Source: Diplodia intermedia
Lineage: Eukaryota > Ascomycota > Dothideomycetes > Botryosphaeriales > Botryosphaeriaceae
DNA: 64,000 bases
Direction of reading: 5' to 3'
Assembly (NCBI GenBank): GCA_021495925.1
Contig: JAKEKT010000044.1
Location: 1 to 64,000, forward strand
In this document: one piece after another, positions 53,748-64,000 of the stretch
How positions within the stretch are numbered: position 1 is the first letter of the stretch
How the letters are laid out: each line of letters opens with the position of its first letter
Position numbers and translations under genes: made by a program
Notes under the pieces: model-generated
The model's database searches: none
Told to the model about the DNA's origin: nothing
The model's input: the letters and a program-made list of their open reading frames with translations, nothing else

Positions 53748-53934
53748 CGCGTCACCCAGAGGCAGTGCAATACTGGGGACACTGTGGCCAGTGACGATAA
53801 GCAAGCTCAGAGGCCACCAGCCGGGCTCCAAAAACAAGATTAATCATGAAAAGCCCCCCGTGGGGGATGTCGGGAGATTAATCCCAACAGGAACGCCACT
53901 GCGTTTGGATCTAAGCCAAAAGGCAAAGAGAGCC
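53748..53934 (-). ncRNA. U2 snRNA-like gene, copy B (strongly diverged)
   Basis: The minus strand carries the same landmarks as copy A: CUCUCUUUGCCUUUUGGC and CUUAGAUC, then stem-loop IIa UGUUGGG(AUUAAUCU)CCCGACA, hairpin IIb CCCCC-ACG-GGGGG, an Sm-like site UUGUUUUUGG, GCUGGUGGCCUCUGAGCU shared with copy A, and stem-loop IV CCCAG(UAUUGCACUGCCU)CUGGG. Stems differ from copy A by paired changes while loops are kept. The branch-site recognition hexamer aligned with GUAGUA reads GCAGUG, inside a small hairpin AACGC-AGUG-GCGUU. Length is about 187 nt. The TATA box is about 40 bp upstream. This looks like a constrained structured RNA of the U2 family with an altered or lost branch-site specificity. 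Ends are approximate. Confidence 0.78.
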
Positions 53935-53971
53935 ATACTGAAGAAGAAAGGGAGGTCCAGGAGCTGGGGGG

Positions 53972-53979
53972 TTTATATA
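53972..53979 (-). promoter_or_regulatory. TATA box of U2-like copy B
   Basis: The minus strand reads TATATAAACCCCCC, identical to the element before copy A, about 40 bp upstream of the inferred RNA start, with a purine/pyrimidine-biased tract (CTTTCTTCTTCAG on the minus strand) between. Confidence 0.65.
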
Positions 53980-55494
53980 GGCGGCCGGGAGTCTGGTTGA
54001 TCCGGGTGCGCGTGCGGCCTCCTCGGGCTGGTTGCGCTGCACAACGGTCAGCTGGGGCCGTGTGTGGGCCAGAGCGCCTGCTGTTCTTGGTGATTTGCCA
54101 CCAAGGTGGCTCCGTGGGTGAGGCTGGGGCTTAACTTCCAGGTTAATCAACTCACCGCGGCCAGAAGGGAGCGAGAGCGGCGTCGGAACGCTCTAAAGGC
54201 CCGGAGTGAGGGCAGAGCATCCATGGTACCGGCGGTTGTCCTCACGCTGAAGGTAGACGTGTGTGCTGATACTGACCTGCTTGAGGGCCCGCCTCTCGCT
54301 CTGGCTGAAGCCCAGCGCACTCTGCCACGTACGACGCAAACCGTTACTGCGTAGACTGAAAGCGTAGGAATCGGACATTCAACATCTCAAGTGTGGCAAA
54401 GCCTTCCGGAAGAGGGTAGTTCTGTTCAGCTGGGGTGCGAGGGCCCTCTCTTCTCGTTCGTCACCACCAACAGCGCAGCAACTACGGTACACAGGATACC
54501 CGAATCTCACACACGGCCAATCGCCCACGCCACCAGGAGCTACCTACTGCTGGGTGATATATCATCCCTTTGAAAGACACCGTTATCGCCTGTCGCGTCT
54601 CGGTTTCTGCTGCTACTTGTGCTTCTGATGCTGACGTAGTCAGACTTGCGAAAGCCCCTCCTGTCGGGCCACGCGGACTCTAAAACTACAAAATCAACGG
54701 TTATGAAGGAAGTCTTAGCTATGATGATAACATTGTGGACTGACGACGCAACAGAACTTGCGAAGCCATCAGATGGAGCGCCAACCTGGGACGCGGATAT
54801 TCAAGACATGACAGCATCGCCACCGACCAAGCAAAGCGCATGCAGATACAGGAGGCATTATCTAGCAACAGCTATCTACTCTGCACTGTTTTTGGTGCCG
54901 GGTTTGCGGTTTTGCTCTCCGAATCATCAGCGCCCAAACCCATCGAGGGCCATCTCTTCGAACATTGGAACATGGGCCAAGTATCGCACAATCCACAATC
55001 TTTTCGACGTAAGAAGGCTTCCACTATTGAATGTTCAAGGATAGCGTGCCGGGCTCCTCCAGCGCTGTTTCCAACAACACTGGAATGACTCCCCAATGGA
55101 TCGCTGATATCCTAGTTCTCATCGTTCTCTGTCGCTTCTGCACCCCCAGGCACACTTTCAGCATCCAGTATGAGCAAAAATCTCCTCTTAATCGCTTGTT
55201 CTCTGACTCGCAGTAACCACATCTCGGATGTTTGCTATAGACCTCTCTGCCTCCGACCGCTCGCTATCCCACAGCTTCCGTCCCGTCCTCTGCGAACCAT
55301 CTCCAGCCCACACAATAATGAAACGGTCAATTTCTGTGAACGTCACGCTCACTCGGATCATCCACAGTGATGTGTCCATTGAAAAGATTATTAAAAGTGT
55401 TAGGATAGTCAGAGAGTATCTGGCCGGCAAGGGTATGGAAAACAGCAAGATGGAGATATACGGCGGTGTCAAGCCGGGCGAGAAGAATAGATAG
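53980..55494. other. Gene-poor stretch with one weak frame
   Basis: A plus frame at 55228-55494 (MFAIDLSASDRSLSHSF, later VTLTRIIHSDVSIEKIIKSV) and the frame MQIQEALSSNSYLLCTVFGAGF from 54840 are the most protein-like, but neither can be extended or assigned. No RNA or repeat recognised. Confidence 0.35.
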
Positions 55495-58400
55495 CATGCT
55501 CGCCGAAAATACATGCTGTGACTATACTATGTCGTTGTTTTATCGCTGTTCTCTCCGATTAGCGCGCAGACCTCATCGACGCTACAGGGACCTATAGGCT
55601 CCCTGGGTTACGCGGTAAGGCACCTGAAGACGCCGAGGACTGCGGCAAGACACTAGGCTAACGAAGACCTCGTACGCAGAAGATAAAGGACCGGATATGC
55701 TGATAGCTCTAGCACCTCCAGCGAGGCGGACGATCCTCAGCCATGCAAGGCATTGTTCAATATCAGCGAAGCTCAACTGCCACCAACAACCGTCATCCTT
55801 TCAAGTTGCCTGGCTGCCAAATTTAATTCTGCTGCCCGTCATTACCAGACCGCTCCCTTCGTCAGCTTCGCCAGTCTCGGCCTGCAGACGGGCTACTCCA
55901 GCCGAAATCACTGTGTTCATGGCCCGAGCAGCCACGTTGGGCCCGGAAGATGGCAAATGGAACTTCGGTCGATAGAAGGGGTGCACCTACTGCGCAAGTT
56001 GAGGATACAATTACAGTATCATCGGCAATCCCAGACGCCTCGAGTCACCACCTGAACACGCGAAATAGCTGAGCCATCAACCATGCCGTAGAAGCTGTAA
56101 TCTGCCGAATGGCCACCGAGCAGGCTCGCCGGCGGCGTCGAAGCAGAAGAGCCAGCTCAGGCGCTGGCGGTGCAGCATCACGTCCCAGCAGTGCCCGTCT
56201 GCGGTATCCCGAAATCTTGTTTTTCTTGCTCCCCTGTGGCCGTAGCTTTATTCTCCATATTCAGCTTTTTTCTTGCCGTTGTCCGTTTGTTTGCGTGTGT
56301 TGTTCATGCTCCCGACCTTGGTGGCGACGCGGAATTCCTACCCGCTGAAGACGTGCGGCGCGAGCTCGGCTGCGTGGTACACTGATACCAAAGGCGGAGT
56401 TGATAGCGACCTGTCATTTGCCACGGCGGGAGTGTGTGTAGGTGTGTGTACGCAAATGGCTGTCGGCGGCGCGATGGGCGATGTTAGCGGGCGAAGGGCA
56501 TGGCGTTGGACTGCATACGTCAGCTCCGGAATCGTGGAGCGGCTTATACCGAGGCAGGGTAAAGAAGAGAGGGAGGACCGATACCACCGTTGGCTCTGCA
56601 GAGGGCGAAAGAAATCAGTGGCTGGGAGAGCGTTGGAGGGCTGGCGGTGGAAAGGCGAGGGTCGTTGCTCGTGTGGCGGCGAGGCGGGCAAAGTAGAGCG
56701 CGTGAGCGCTACGAGTGCGCGTTGTCGTTGGAGGAGAGAGATGCGGTATCTTTGCGCGGATTAGCAGCGCTGAAACGCTGGAGGACGAGGCAGGGCGGCC
56801 GCCTTTTTCGCAGGTCGGCCGTAGCGCTAGAAGGCGTGGGTTTCCTTGTGGCGGCAGAGGTGCTGGAGCTGCATGCAGCGTAGACTTACCACACTGAAGT
56901 AAGCAGACCTTCGGCAGCATATGGTGCTGTTCTGAACGTGTCGCGCGCCGAAGATCGTGAAGTATCGGGGTTCCCGACTACGACTGGCCGTACTCATTCC
57001 CTCAACTCTCGGCTTTACGAGCTCAAGCGCAGGAGACCCGATGTTGCTTTCCGCGCTCATTTCCCCTCCACGTAGTGAACTTGCGGCACACTGACGTGAA
57101 GTAGATCATCGACTGCACCTTAGGGCTAAACCCGCCGTCAGCATCGACTCCGTTTCCGCCATCACCGTCAGCAGCTTTCTTGCGGAGCTCGCACCCGCAG
57201 AGTATGCCATTCCGACACCTCTACACGCCCTACTCACCTTCCTCCTCACAGCCCATCGAGAACGCCCAGATCAAGTCGCGAGCAAGATACCTCCGCCATC
57301 TCAATGCCACGTCTGCCGTCCGGCCCTGTCCTTGTCTCCTCCTCTTTCTTGCGTCCGGGTCAACCTCTGCCTACTTAACCAGCGCAACCTGAAGAGTCAA
57401 CCAAATGCCATGCATCCCCAACAGTAACACCGCTGTTGTGAATCCTTGTTGATGCCAGACAGCCTTGTCCCTCCGAGCAGGCCCGACAAGCCTGCAAAAC
57501 ATTGTTTAGGACATTACATCTGCCTGCAGAAGACCGCTCTCGCTCGCACACCAACTGCCGCCGCCGAAGTCGTCAACGACGCTACGACCTTGGACCCCCG
57601 ATCGTTGGCGCTTTTCGTAGCCAGATCACGAACAAAGCCCTCGTCGAAGGCGTCTCCCAGCCGCTTGTGGACGCTACACAGTAAGCTCGCCTGCTGCACC
57701 AGTGTCGATATATCTGAATGCCCAATTTCTGAACGTAGGCAATCCGTCTCGACCCAGCCCCGACGTGCCCTGCGACGAAGACAACCAACAAAACCCGCTG
57801 CCGCTGCCACAACTACTGCTGCCGAGGCGGAAAAGGCCGCCCACCAAAACAGGATGACAGTGGTGCGTGGATTTACTTCCAATGGATCAGGCATCGTTTG
57901 AAGAAAACCTTCCTCCAACAAAGGTCTGGACAGCATAGAGGCTTGTGGGCTAATCTGTCTACCCCATGTAGGATTGTTCCGTTTCCGCGCCCTGGACCCA
58001 CGCCTGCCCGTCATCGGAACCGGCGCCACCGCCGGCATGCGGTCTCCCCATGTTTCACCTGCTGGTGATACCATCGTGTCCTGTACAGCACTTTGTGTGT
58101 CGGGGAGCACACAGGCTCGCCATGATGGCCTGTAAGTGCCGAAGGTCCATACTCGGCACATCATATGCGTGCGATGCGTGCGGGGCCTTGTGCAATCTAA
58201 TATGCCTGGAAGGAGTCGTACTTTCTCATGGGGGTAATCTCTTGTGCGTCCGATGTTGATCCCGCGTAGGCTCCAGACAAACTCGGGCCATGGTAACGGC
58301 TTGAGTATACGGATTGCAGCCCGGATTTGTGGCACACCAAGTCTCTACCCATACTTCCAGAAGAGGATCCTACAACATCGTCTGGCGGGTTTGGTCGGAG

Positions 58401-58700
58401 TTTGGTATCGGACGGGGTCCTTTTGAAGGGGTGCACCCGGATAGAGACCCAACGTCCCGCAACGCCTCGATAATAACAGGGGACGCTGCGTCTGCAATAG
58501 TGTGTGTGATCGAGGTCCAAAAGACAGATTCAGTGGCAATACCAGGAAGGGACGGAAGCGGAGATGGCACAGAAGCAAATTGCGCATCTTGCGGCATTTC
58601 TTGTTCTCCGCGAGCACGGCTGGGTGACTGCCCTCTACACAGATGCTTGCGGGAGGTATACTCGGCAGGATTGCGCGTGTACTTCGCCTAGCTATGGCCT
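55495..58700. other. Gene desert with spurious long frames
   Basis: The minus frame 57514-58335 (273 codons) overlaps the plus frame 57446-57901; both are Arg/Ala/Thr-rich and look like chance frames in GC-rich DNA. The rest holds only short frames. Nothing further is supported. Confidence 0.4.
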
Positions 58701-61509
58701 TGCTCGCAGCGCTTATTGACAAGGAGCGTTTACAGCGATGATAACACAGCGTGAGCGCAAAAGGCTACCGACTTATGGTAGTAGAGCCGCTTTCTGCTGA
58801 CACCATTCTCCAGAGAAAATATCTTTGCCGTCCCCCAGGCAGCGGAAATGAACAATGCATTTCTGTGTACAAGGAACTGTTTGTAAGAATAAAGGACAAG
58901 ACACCGCCAAGGCAACGTGAAAGAATCCAGGCACTCTCTCTCAAAACAACAATACCGGACCACAAGCCTGAAGGTATGTCAAATGCAGATGAATACATAT
59001 GCCAGATATGTAGCATAATGTTGCCTACGCATAGTGAAACGGACAGGCATCCTCGCAAGACTCGCAAATACAAGTCTGATACAACGACTAAAGAGACAGG
59101 AAACGGCACAGAGGAACGGCTATTCTTACGGAAAACGCCTTCGCCGCCAGAAAAGGCAATGGTCTCGACTACCAAGAGCCGATCCCATCTCAACGTTGTA
59201 GCACGCATCATCGGACCTTTATGACCACCCTCCCGGATTGATATCCTTCCCGCACCCGGTCTCGTCGACACACCGGTTATTTCTTGAAGCCTAGTACCCA
59301 CCGCCCCCCGAGCACAGTCCCCAAGATTCCCATACGCGTCATTGGCACCACCGTCAAAGCAGCTTTCGGCAGCACGAAAGGCTACGTTGGGCAAACAGAA
59401 CATATGCGTATGTGCTCATTTTCGCCCTCATCCCAGGCGGCGAGCCAGCGCAGCATCCTAAAACTGGCTCCCGCAACTACATGCATGCCTTGGCCAAGTT
59501 CTTTTTCAGAAATGACGCAGAAGTAGTCGACTGCACGATTAATGTCGGTTACACGATGGAGGGGGTGTTCTACGCGATACTCCACGGAGCATCATACCAG
59601 ATCCTACATATGCCGGAAGAAATCAAGGTAATCAGTATTAACGGAGATCTGACGCTTAGCGCAGAGCACGGATTAAGGTGTTACGCTGGTATCTGGTCCC
59701 GGTGGAAGGGCTTGCTGTTCGGACAAGATGTGCCTCAGAGCCGGATGTCTGGTTTGTGCTTCCCCAGCGATGCATGGATTGTTTCTGCCGCATGCTCTTT
59801 TAGTGTTCAACAAGCTCTGACGGAGGGATAATGTGGAAAGAACTGTCACCAGTCTCACGATCCACCGCCTTGAGGGTAATGTGCTCCAGCACGGCAGGAT
59901 GTTGAAAATTGCTATGGTCCCTGTGCTGAATGGCTTTGACACTATCAGATTTAAGGTCTCTTCCCTTTAGCCACTTCAGTGCGGCGTCATGATTTTGCCA
60001 GTTCGACAGCCAACAGTGTGCAATTCGAGAAACGGTAACTCCAGACGTTGAAGGATGAAGCCTCCGACCAAATGGACGGAAATTTCGCACTATGATCATG
60101 GTGAGATTGGAGAACGGCGGAGACTGGGGAGTATTAAGCGTGTATCAGCTTACTCTCTCATTCCAGAGCCATTGCCACTGAAAAGGCCCTCCCTACGGCT
60201 ATTTTATCCTTCAGAAGCATGTGTGCAAGGTTGACAAGAACAGGTGGACGAAAGTCATAAAAAACCCATTAAAACAGGAGAAATCTTCCATTCCGCGGAC
60301 TCGACCTTTGTTTACAGGTCTTCGTGCGTGAGACGTACAGCTTCGTTGTAACATTCAGACATTCAGCTCCAAAAGCCAGCGGACAGTTCGAGCACATGGC
60401 TCACAGGATGTGACACTCTCCTCAAGTGGAGCAGGTCTTTGGGTGCGGTACAATTCCAACGTTCTGGTGTGGAGAGGACGACAAGTGCGGCGCGCGCTTA
60501 CGCGGTCAAGGCCGGGGAAATCTGGCTGTCGTCTTCGGGCGCCACCATAGCTTCCTCATGGCGATTGGTTCCTGTTTCGCATATGTGAGATCTTCCAGTC
60601 TTTTGCTCATACATAGTGCGGCTGACGAGGGCTTCCTATCATTTGCTATGATGGCTAAGGGCCCGTGGCGCGGCGAGTTGCCCAGTCCCCCTGAGCTCCA
60701 CAGAGGACGACTAACTGTGCCTCATGGGTGGCTGCATCCAGTATCTGGACTTGCGTATTCTCGTTCCAAGCCTACGTTTATGTCTAGACAAAATTTTGAG
60801 TTCAGTACCTACATAGACAGGAAAACTTCTCAACGACGAGGCTGAAGCTCTTGCCGTTGTTGAAAGACACCGAATCGCGGTTGTAGCTCTCTTCTGGATG
60901 CACCCCAATGGCCGCGATGGTGCAGCTATGCGGTCCGATGTATGCTCGTCTATTGTTGTCATGGGCACAACCGTGTTGAGTGTAGAGCTTGTTCATCAGT
61001 ACTTCGAAAGGCGGCGATTGCTTCCACTAGATTGAGATGGCATGCCGCTAGGGTTAATGCTGGATGCAGATGCGTTGGCGTTAGCATGGTTGCCGTCACG
61101 ATGAGGGAACGAGGAGCTGTAGCTGGACATTAGTAGAGTAGACATCGACGAAGAGTCTATATGGCCTGCGTATCGGTTGAACAGATGGTTTGGAATGGAG
61201 TTGAACCGTTACTGCTGTCCTAACGAAACGTATTTTGGGCTGGGCCGATCATTTAATCAATCATCTCGTGTTATGCTTACACGTTACGCGTCAGCGTCAA
61301 TGTCAAATTTGCATGTCTTCCTATGGATAACGGAGTGCAATGTTACGATACCACAGCAAAATATCCCCCCAAGCTTTCTTGGACGGTACTTGGCTAGAGT
61401 CCGAAAGCCTTTGCAAGTACCGAATGAAATCATCTGAGGAAGGAACCACATGTATCCCATTATAAATAAAAAAGCCAATCAAGCAACATTCTAAGAAAAT
61501 TCCCACCCG
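58701..61509. other. AT-richer gene desert with possible relics
   Basis: A plus frame at 58751-59224 contains EYICQICSIMLPTHSETDRH, a Cys2His2-like spacing, but starts at GTG and lacks support. A plus frame at 59412-59831 (NYMHALAKFFFRNDAEVVDC, GYTMEGVFYAILHGASYQIL) looks protein-like and overlaps an earlier frame, as if a frameshift separates two parts of one relic. The rest, to 61509, is AT-rich without genes. Confidence 0.4.
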
Positions 61510-62186
61510 TCAACAGAGGCCGCGCATCTTCAGTTCCTCGGAGAGGCGCCCACACACCTCCTCAGCCTTATCCATGCACATTAGCAACTTATTGAACTTC
61601 TCCGGCGGCCACTTGCGGACGTGTGTAGGGATGACCCGGCCGTTGTACATCCAGGCCTCAGCCTGCCCTCCGCAGTCGACTCCAATCCTGCTATCATCGG
61701 CCTTCTTGCAGATACGAAACTTCTTCTCAGTGAACTTGAGGTTGTCGCTGTTGGGGCGAGGCGACACGGGGCTGTGATTGGGTATCAGCAGGACGGATGA
61801 TATGGCACGTCTGTGGCATGCATACCAAGAGCGACGTGAGACCTTGATGCTATGCAGCTTCTCAAGCGTGATTCCCGAGGAGGTGATGGTTGAGCGCGAA
61901 GAAGCTTCCGGCGGCGGTGTGGCATTCGATGCGGGCGAGGCGGAAGGCGAAGCGTGGGTGCTGCCTCGGCGATGCTGGGGTGGAGTATCGCTGTTTGCCT
62001 TCGAGGACAGACGTCTTTGTCGAGCTTTTCTGTCTTCCTTCAGCTGGAGCAAGGCTGTACGCAGGAGATGGTCAGCTTCCCTGTTCAGGTGAAGATAATT
62101 AAGGTCATACCATTCGCACGAATGCGGTCCCGTTCTGCAATGCGTTCCAGCTCCTTAGAAGTGAGATAATCTGCAGCAGCGAACAT
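61510..62186 (-). CDS. Small protein of a two-member local family (member 1)
   Basis: Exons 62186-62111, 62054-61826 and 61771-61510 encode 188 residues. The N-terminal helix ADYLTSKELERIAERDRIRA is followed by a basic stretch (KEDRKARQRR) and a Ser/Pro linker. The C-terminal half, with NSDNLKFTEKKFRICKKAD, GGQAEAWMYNGRVIPTHVRK and MCMDKAEEVCGRLSEELK, appears globular. The first intron has GTATGA...TACAG and the second GTATGC...CTGAT...CACAG; the second is a multiple of three and could be retained. The next gene shares its first exon of exactly 76 bp and the same intron position. The family is unknown to me. Confidence 0.6.
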
Positions 62187-62443
62187 ATTTTCTTGGCTTG
62201 GTAGTCCCCAACGAATGTGTAGGGTTGCAGGTGGAGGGCTGTTCGGGGTCGTGCGGTATGAAGAGTGACAGCAGTGGTTTTGCTGCACTGGAGCTTTCTA
62301 AACACACGTGCCGCCCTGGCTTTTGTCAGGTGGCGGGAAGATCACATGGTTTGGTAAGGTGAAGATTGGTGTGGGGCCTAATCACTCCGTTGGAATTCAC
62401 GGGTGGTTTTCTGTGGGTGAAAATCTCACCCATCGCCTAAAAC

Positions 62444-62806
62444 TCAGTTGCATGTTAGCAAGGGGATTGATTGGATATACATGCAGCATTCTTTGCGATT
62501 GCGACGTGGAATCTTGTAGGCTGACAGACTGCCTTGCGTAATGGGAGATGGTGTTGGAAAGGCTGCTGCGGAGCTGAACGACGGACGGGCGCTGGTGTTT
62601 TTCTGAGGTCGAGGACAGCCGCTCGCCCCTGGAGCATCACATCCCTTTCGGGCCTTGCAGAGCTCCGCAAGGGCTGTAGGGAGGTGATGATAAGATATTG
62701 CGTCAAGTGACAACTTGGTTGCTTTCATACCGTTCGTACGAAGACGATTCCGCGCTGCTTTGCGGCTTATCTCTCGATTGGCGAAGTTCTCCGTAGCGGA
62801 TGCCAT
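62444..62806 (-). CDS. Small protein of a two-member local family (member 2, diverged or truncated)
   Basis: Exons 62806-62731 (76 bp) and 62673-62444 give 101 residues. The first exon, MASATENFANREISRKAARN, is the counterpart of the first exon of the neighbouring gene in length, phase and helix pattern, and the donor GTATGA stands at the same place. The second exon begins ALAELCKARKG, like ALLQLKEDRKA in member 1, then diverges to a Cys/Ser-rich tail with no similarity to the C-terminal domain of member 1. It may be a truncated duplicate under decay. Confidence 0.5.
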   Translation of the reverse strand: MASATENFANREISRKAARNRLRTNGMKATKLSLDAISYHHLPTALAELCKARKGCDAPGASGCPRPQKNTSARPSFSSAAAFPTPSPITQGSLSAYKIPRRNRKECCMYIQSIPLLTCN

Positions 62807-63727
62807 CTTTTAGGCGTTGGAAGGTCTGTATAAAAGCAAATATATCTGGGAATCGATGCGAATCATCTCTTCGTTAATTTTATCCTCTAACGAATGATGA
62901 GGTACGTACGCACGATATATCTTTATTGTCAGAAAATTATTGGTAGTACTGCCGGAGTGAGCGGCATCATGGCGTTTCTTTGAGGTGTAAGCAACAGTGT
63001 GTTACTACTAAATCCGGATATGTCGTTCATTTTCTTGACGAGAAGGAGAATGAGGTACGCAGAGACCCCACCGTAGCTGCATATTAAAGGAGGAGATCTC
63101 CGATCCAGGAATAGGAAAAGATGGTCAAATTATTTATCCGTCTTCATATCATAGTAACGAAAGCTTACAATCGTTGCTCGGCGGTTTGCTCAGCCACAAA
63201 CATCCTCCTTTGTGGAAGACTTCAACTCCACATTGGGGACGGCACATGATAGAATAGTTGCCATCGTCAAGCAAACATACGAGAATCTGCCACAAAGTAA
63301 TAACTTTGTGTTTGAGGGAGTGCCATAAGACAAGATTGCGGAGAGTCGGTCATAGTAGGGTGTGATTTCTGAGAAAGATGCCAATCTTGCGCAAAAGCAA
63401 GCAACCATTCATGAAGAGCATGAGTAGCTCCTTAACTACACCATCAAGCAAGCCATACATGGCAAAGGCGTATTTCACAGTTCTGAGTTTACCATCTACT
63501 CCGTGTTCGAGAAGTATCATGAGGATTCCGTGACGCGTTCTGATCCTTAACACTTCAACACATAGGCTTGCAACAAGTGGAAACGCCTTTACCAACAAAC
63601 GATCATAAGGCTGTCAAGCCAGAGCTTAAGATCAATTATGCCGCAATCCTATTTGTCCCAGAGCTCCAACCCTGATTTGTCCCAGCCAGCCCGTTCACAC
63701 GCCAAGCAGACCACACCTCGTCCAGCC
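62807..63727. other. AT-rich stretch with a broken minus-strand frame
   Basis: On the minus strand, frames 63598-63350 (GILMILLEHGVDGKLRTVKY) and 63408-63190 (YDRLSAILSYGTPSNTKLLL) overlap in different phase, as expected from a frameshifted gene; the spacing faintly recalls ankyrin-type repeats. This is probably a relic. The remainder is AT-rich without genes. Confidence 0.35.
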
Positions 63728-64000
63728 TTAGAAGAAGGCACAGCACGGCTGCGTGCCCTTCCTGCCCTTGTCGACAACATCGTGGAGCCAGTTGACGACA
63801 CAGCTCTTGCACATGACATGGCCGCAGCCATGAATGCCCATGGGGTCCTTGGTGGCGGCCTGCGGGTTGACGATAGCCTCGCCGGGCGCCTACAAACTGG
63901 TCAGCATCCCTCTCCTTTCAAACATCTACCAAACTATGACGAATCACGACTTACCACAACACAGAACGTCCTGTGGCAGCTAGCGCACCACGACTGGCTC
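63728..64000 (-). CDS. RING-type zinc-finger protein, C-terminal part (partial)
   Basis: Exons 64000-63955 (running off the window) and 63889-63728 join in frame across an intron with GTAAGT, GCTGAC and TTTGTAG. The visible 69 residues start SQSWCASCHRTFCVVAPGEA and continue to MGIHGCGHVMCKSCVVNWLH, ending QPCCAFF and TAA. The paired Cys/His pattern CX2C...HGCGHxxCxxCxxxW...CC is that of a RING or RING-like finger, as in E3 ubiquitin ligases. The amino-terminal part is outside the window. Confidence 0.65.

Noticed and set aside
2756..53934. The two U2-like elements as MITE or SINE copies of one mobile element
   Set aside because: Similarity stops at the RNA ends and at the TATA block; there are no terminal inverted repeats, poly-A tails or target duplications, and stems covary.
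57514..58335. 273-codon minus frame
   Set aside because: No domain, no paralogue, composition of random GC-rich DNA, and it overlaps an equally long plus frame.

Overview
The window reads as nuclear DNA of a filamentous ascomycete, most likely a Dothideomycete-type mould. Coding exons are GC-rich and split by short introns (about 48-130 bp) with GT..CTRAC/CTGAC..YAG signals. The gene families are typical of Pezizomycotina: GH92 mannosidase, NRPS-like reductase, Zn2Cys6 regulator, ACS-type MFS transporter, F-box and HET remnants. The class is inferred from style and content, not from a marker gene.

Left half (about 1-30 kb) is orderly. After a gene tail at 2-433 and a U2 snRNA-like gene (2756-2940, minus) come a secreted GH92 alpha-mannosidase (4975-8023), tRNA-Phe and tRNA-Ser genes (minus), a basic TPxK-repeat protein (10028-11041) and a coiled-coil protein (12098-13060). 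Next is a metabolic block: an NRPS-like A-T-R reductase (13618-16940, minus), a Zn2Cys6 regulator (17609-20672, minus), an aldo-keto reductase (21123-22166, minus) diverging from a DHDPS-family 2-keto-3-deoxy-sugar-acid aldolase (22542-23691, plus), and an MFS transporter (24197-25942, minus). The reductase and aldolase share one promoter, as in fungal galacturonate catabolism. CGG-type palindromes recur in the promoters, which suggests local control by the Zn2Cys6 protein. A Gfd2/YDR514C-like DEDDh nuclease with two zinc knuckles follows (27153-28514).

Right half (about 30-64 kb) is an accessory landscape: sparse intact genes (two F-box proteins, a two-member paralogous family at 61.5-62.8 kb, a RING protein running off the end) among fold-back repeats, short tandem duplications of exon fragments, HET and Ras-like remnants, AT-richer gene deserts, a tRNA-Thr gene with an inverted broken copy, and a second, strongly diverged U2-like snRNA (53748-53934, minus).

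The most unusual observations are: (1) a tRNA-Phe gene that carries, besides its ordinary 32-nt intron, a 57-nt insertion in the anticodon stem with every mark of a spliceosomal intron; (2) two U2 snRNA-like genes whose folds are kept by compensatory changes while the branch-site recognition hexamer is altered differently in each; (3) a repeated C-rich to G-rich switch of the coding strand from the 5' to the 3' part of exons in nearly every core gene. Many weak open frames are reported only as parts of gene-poor stretches.
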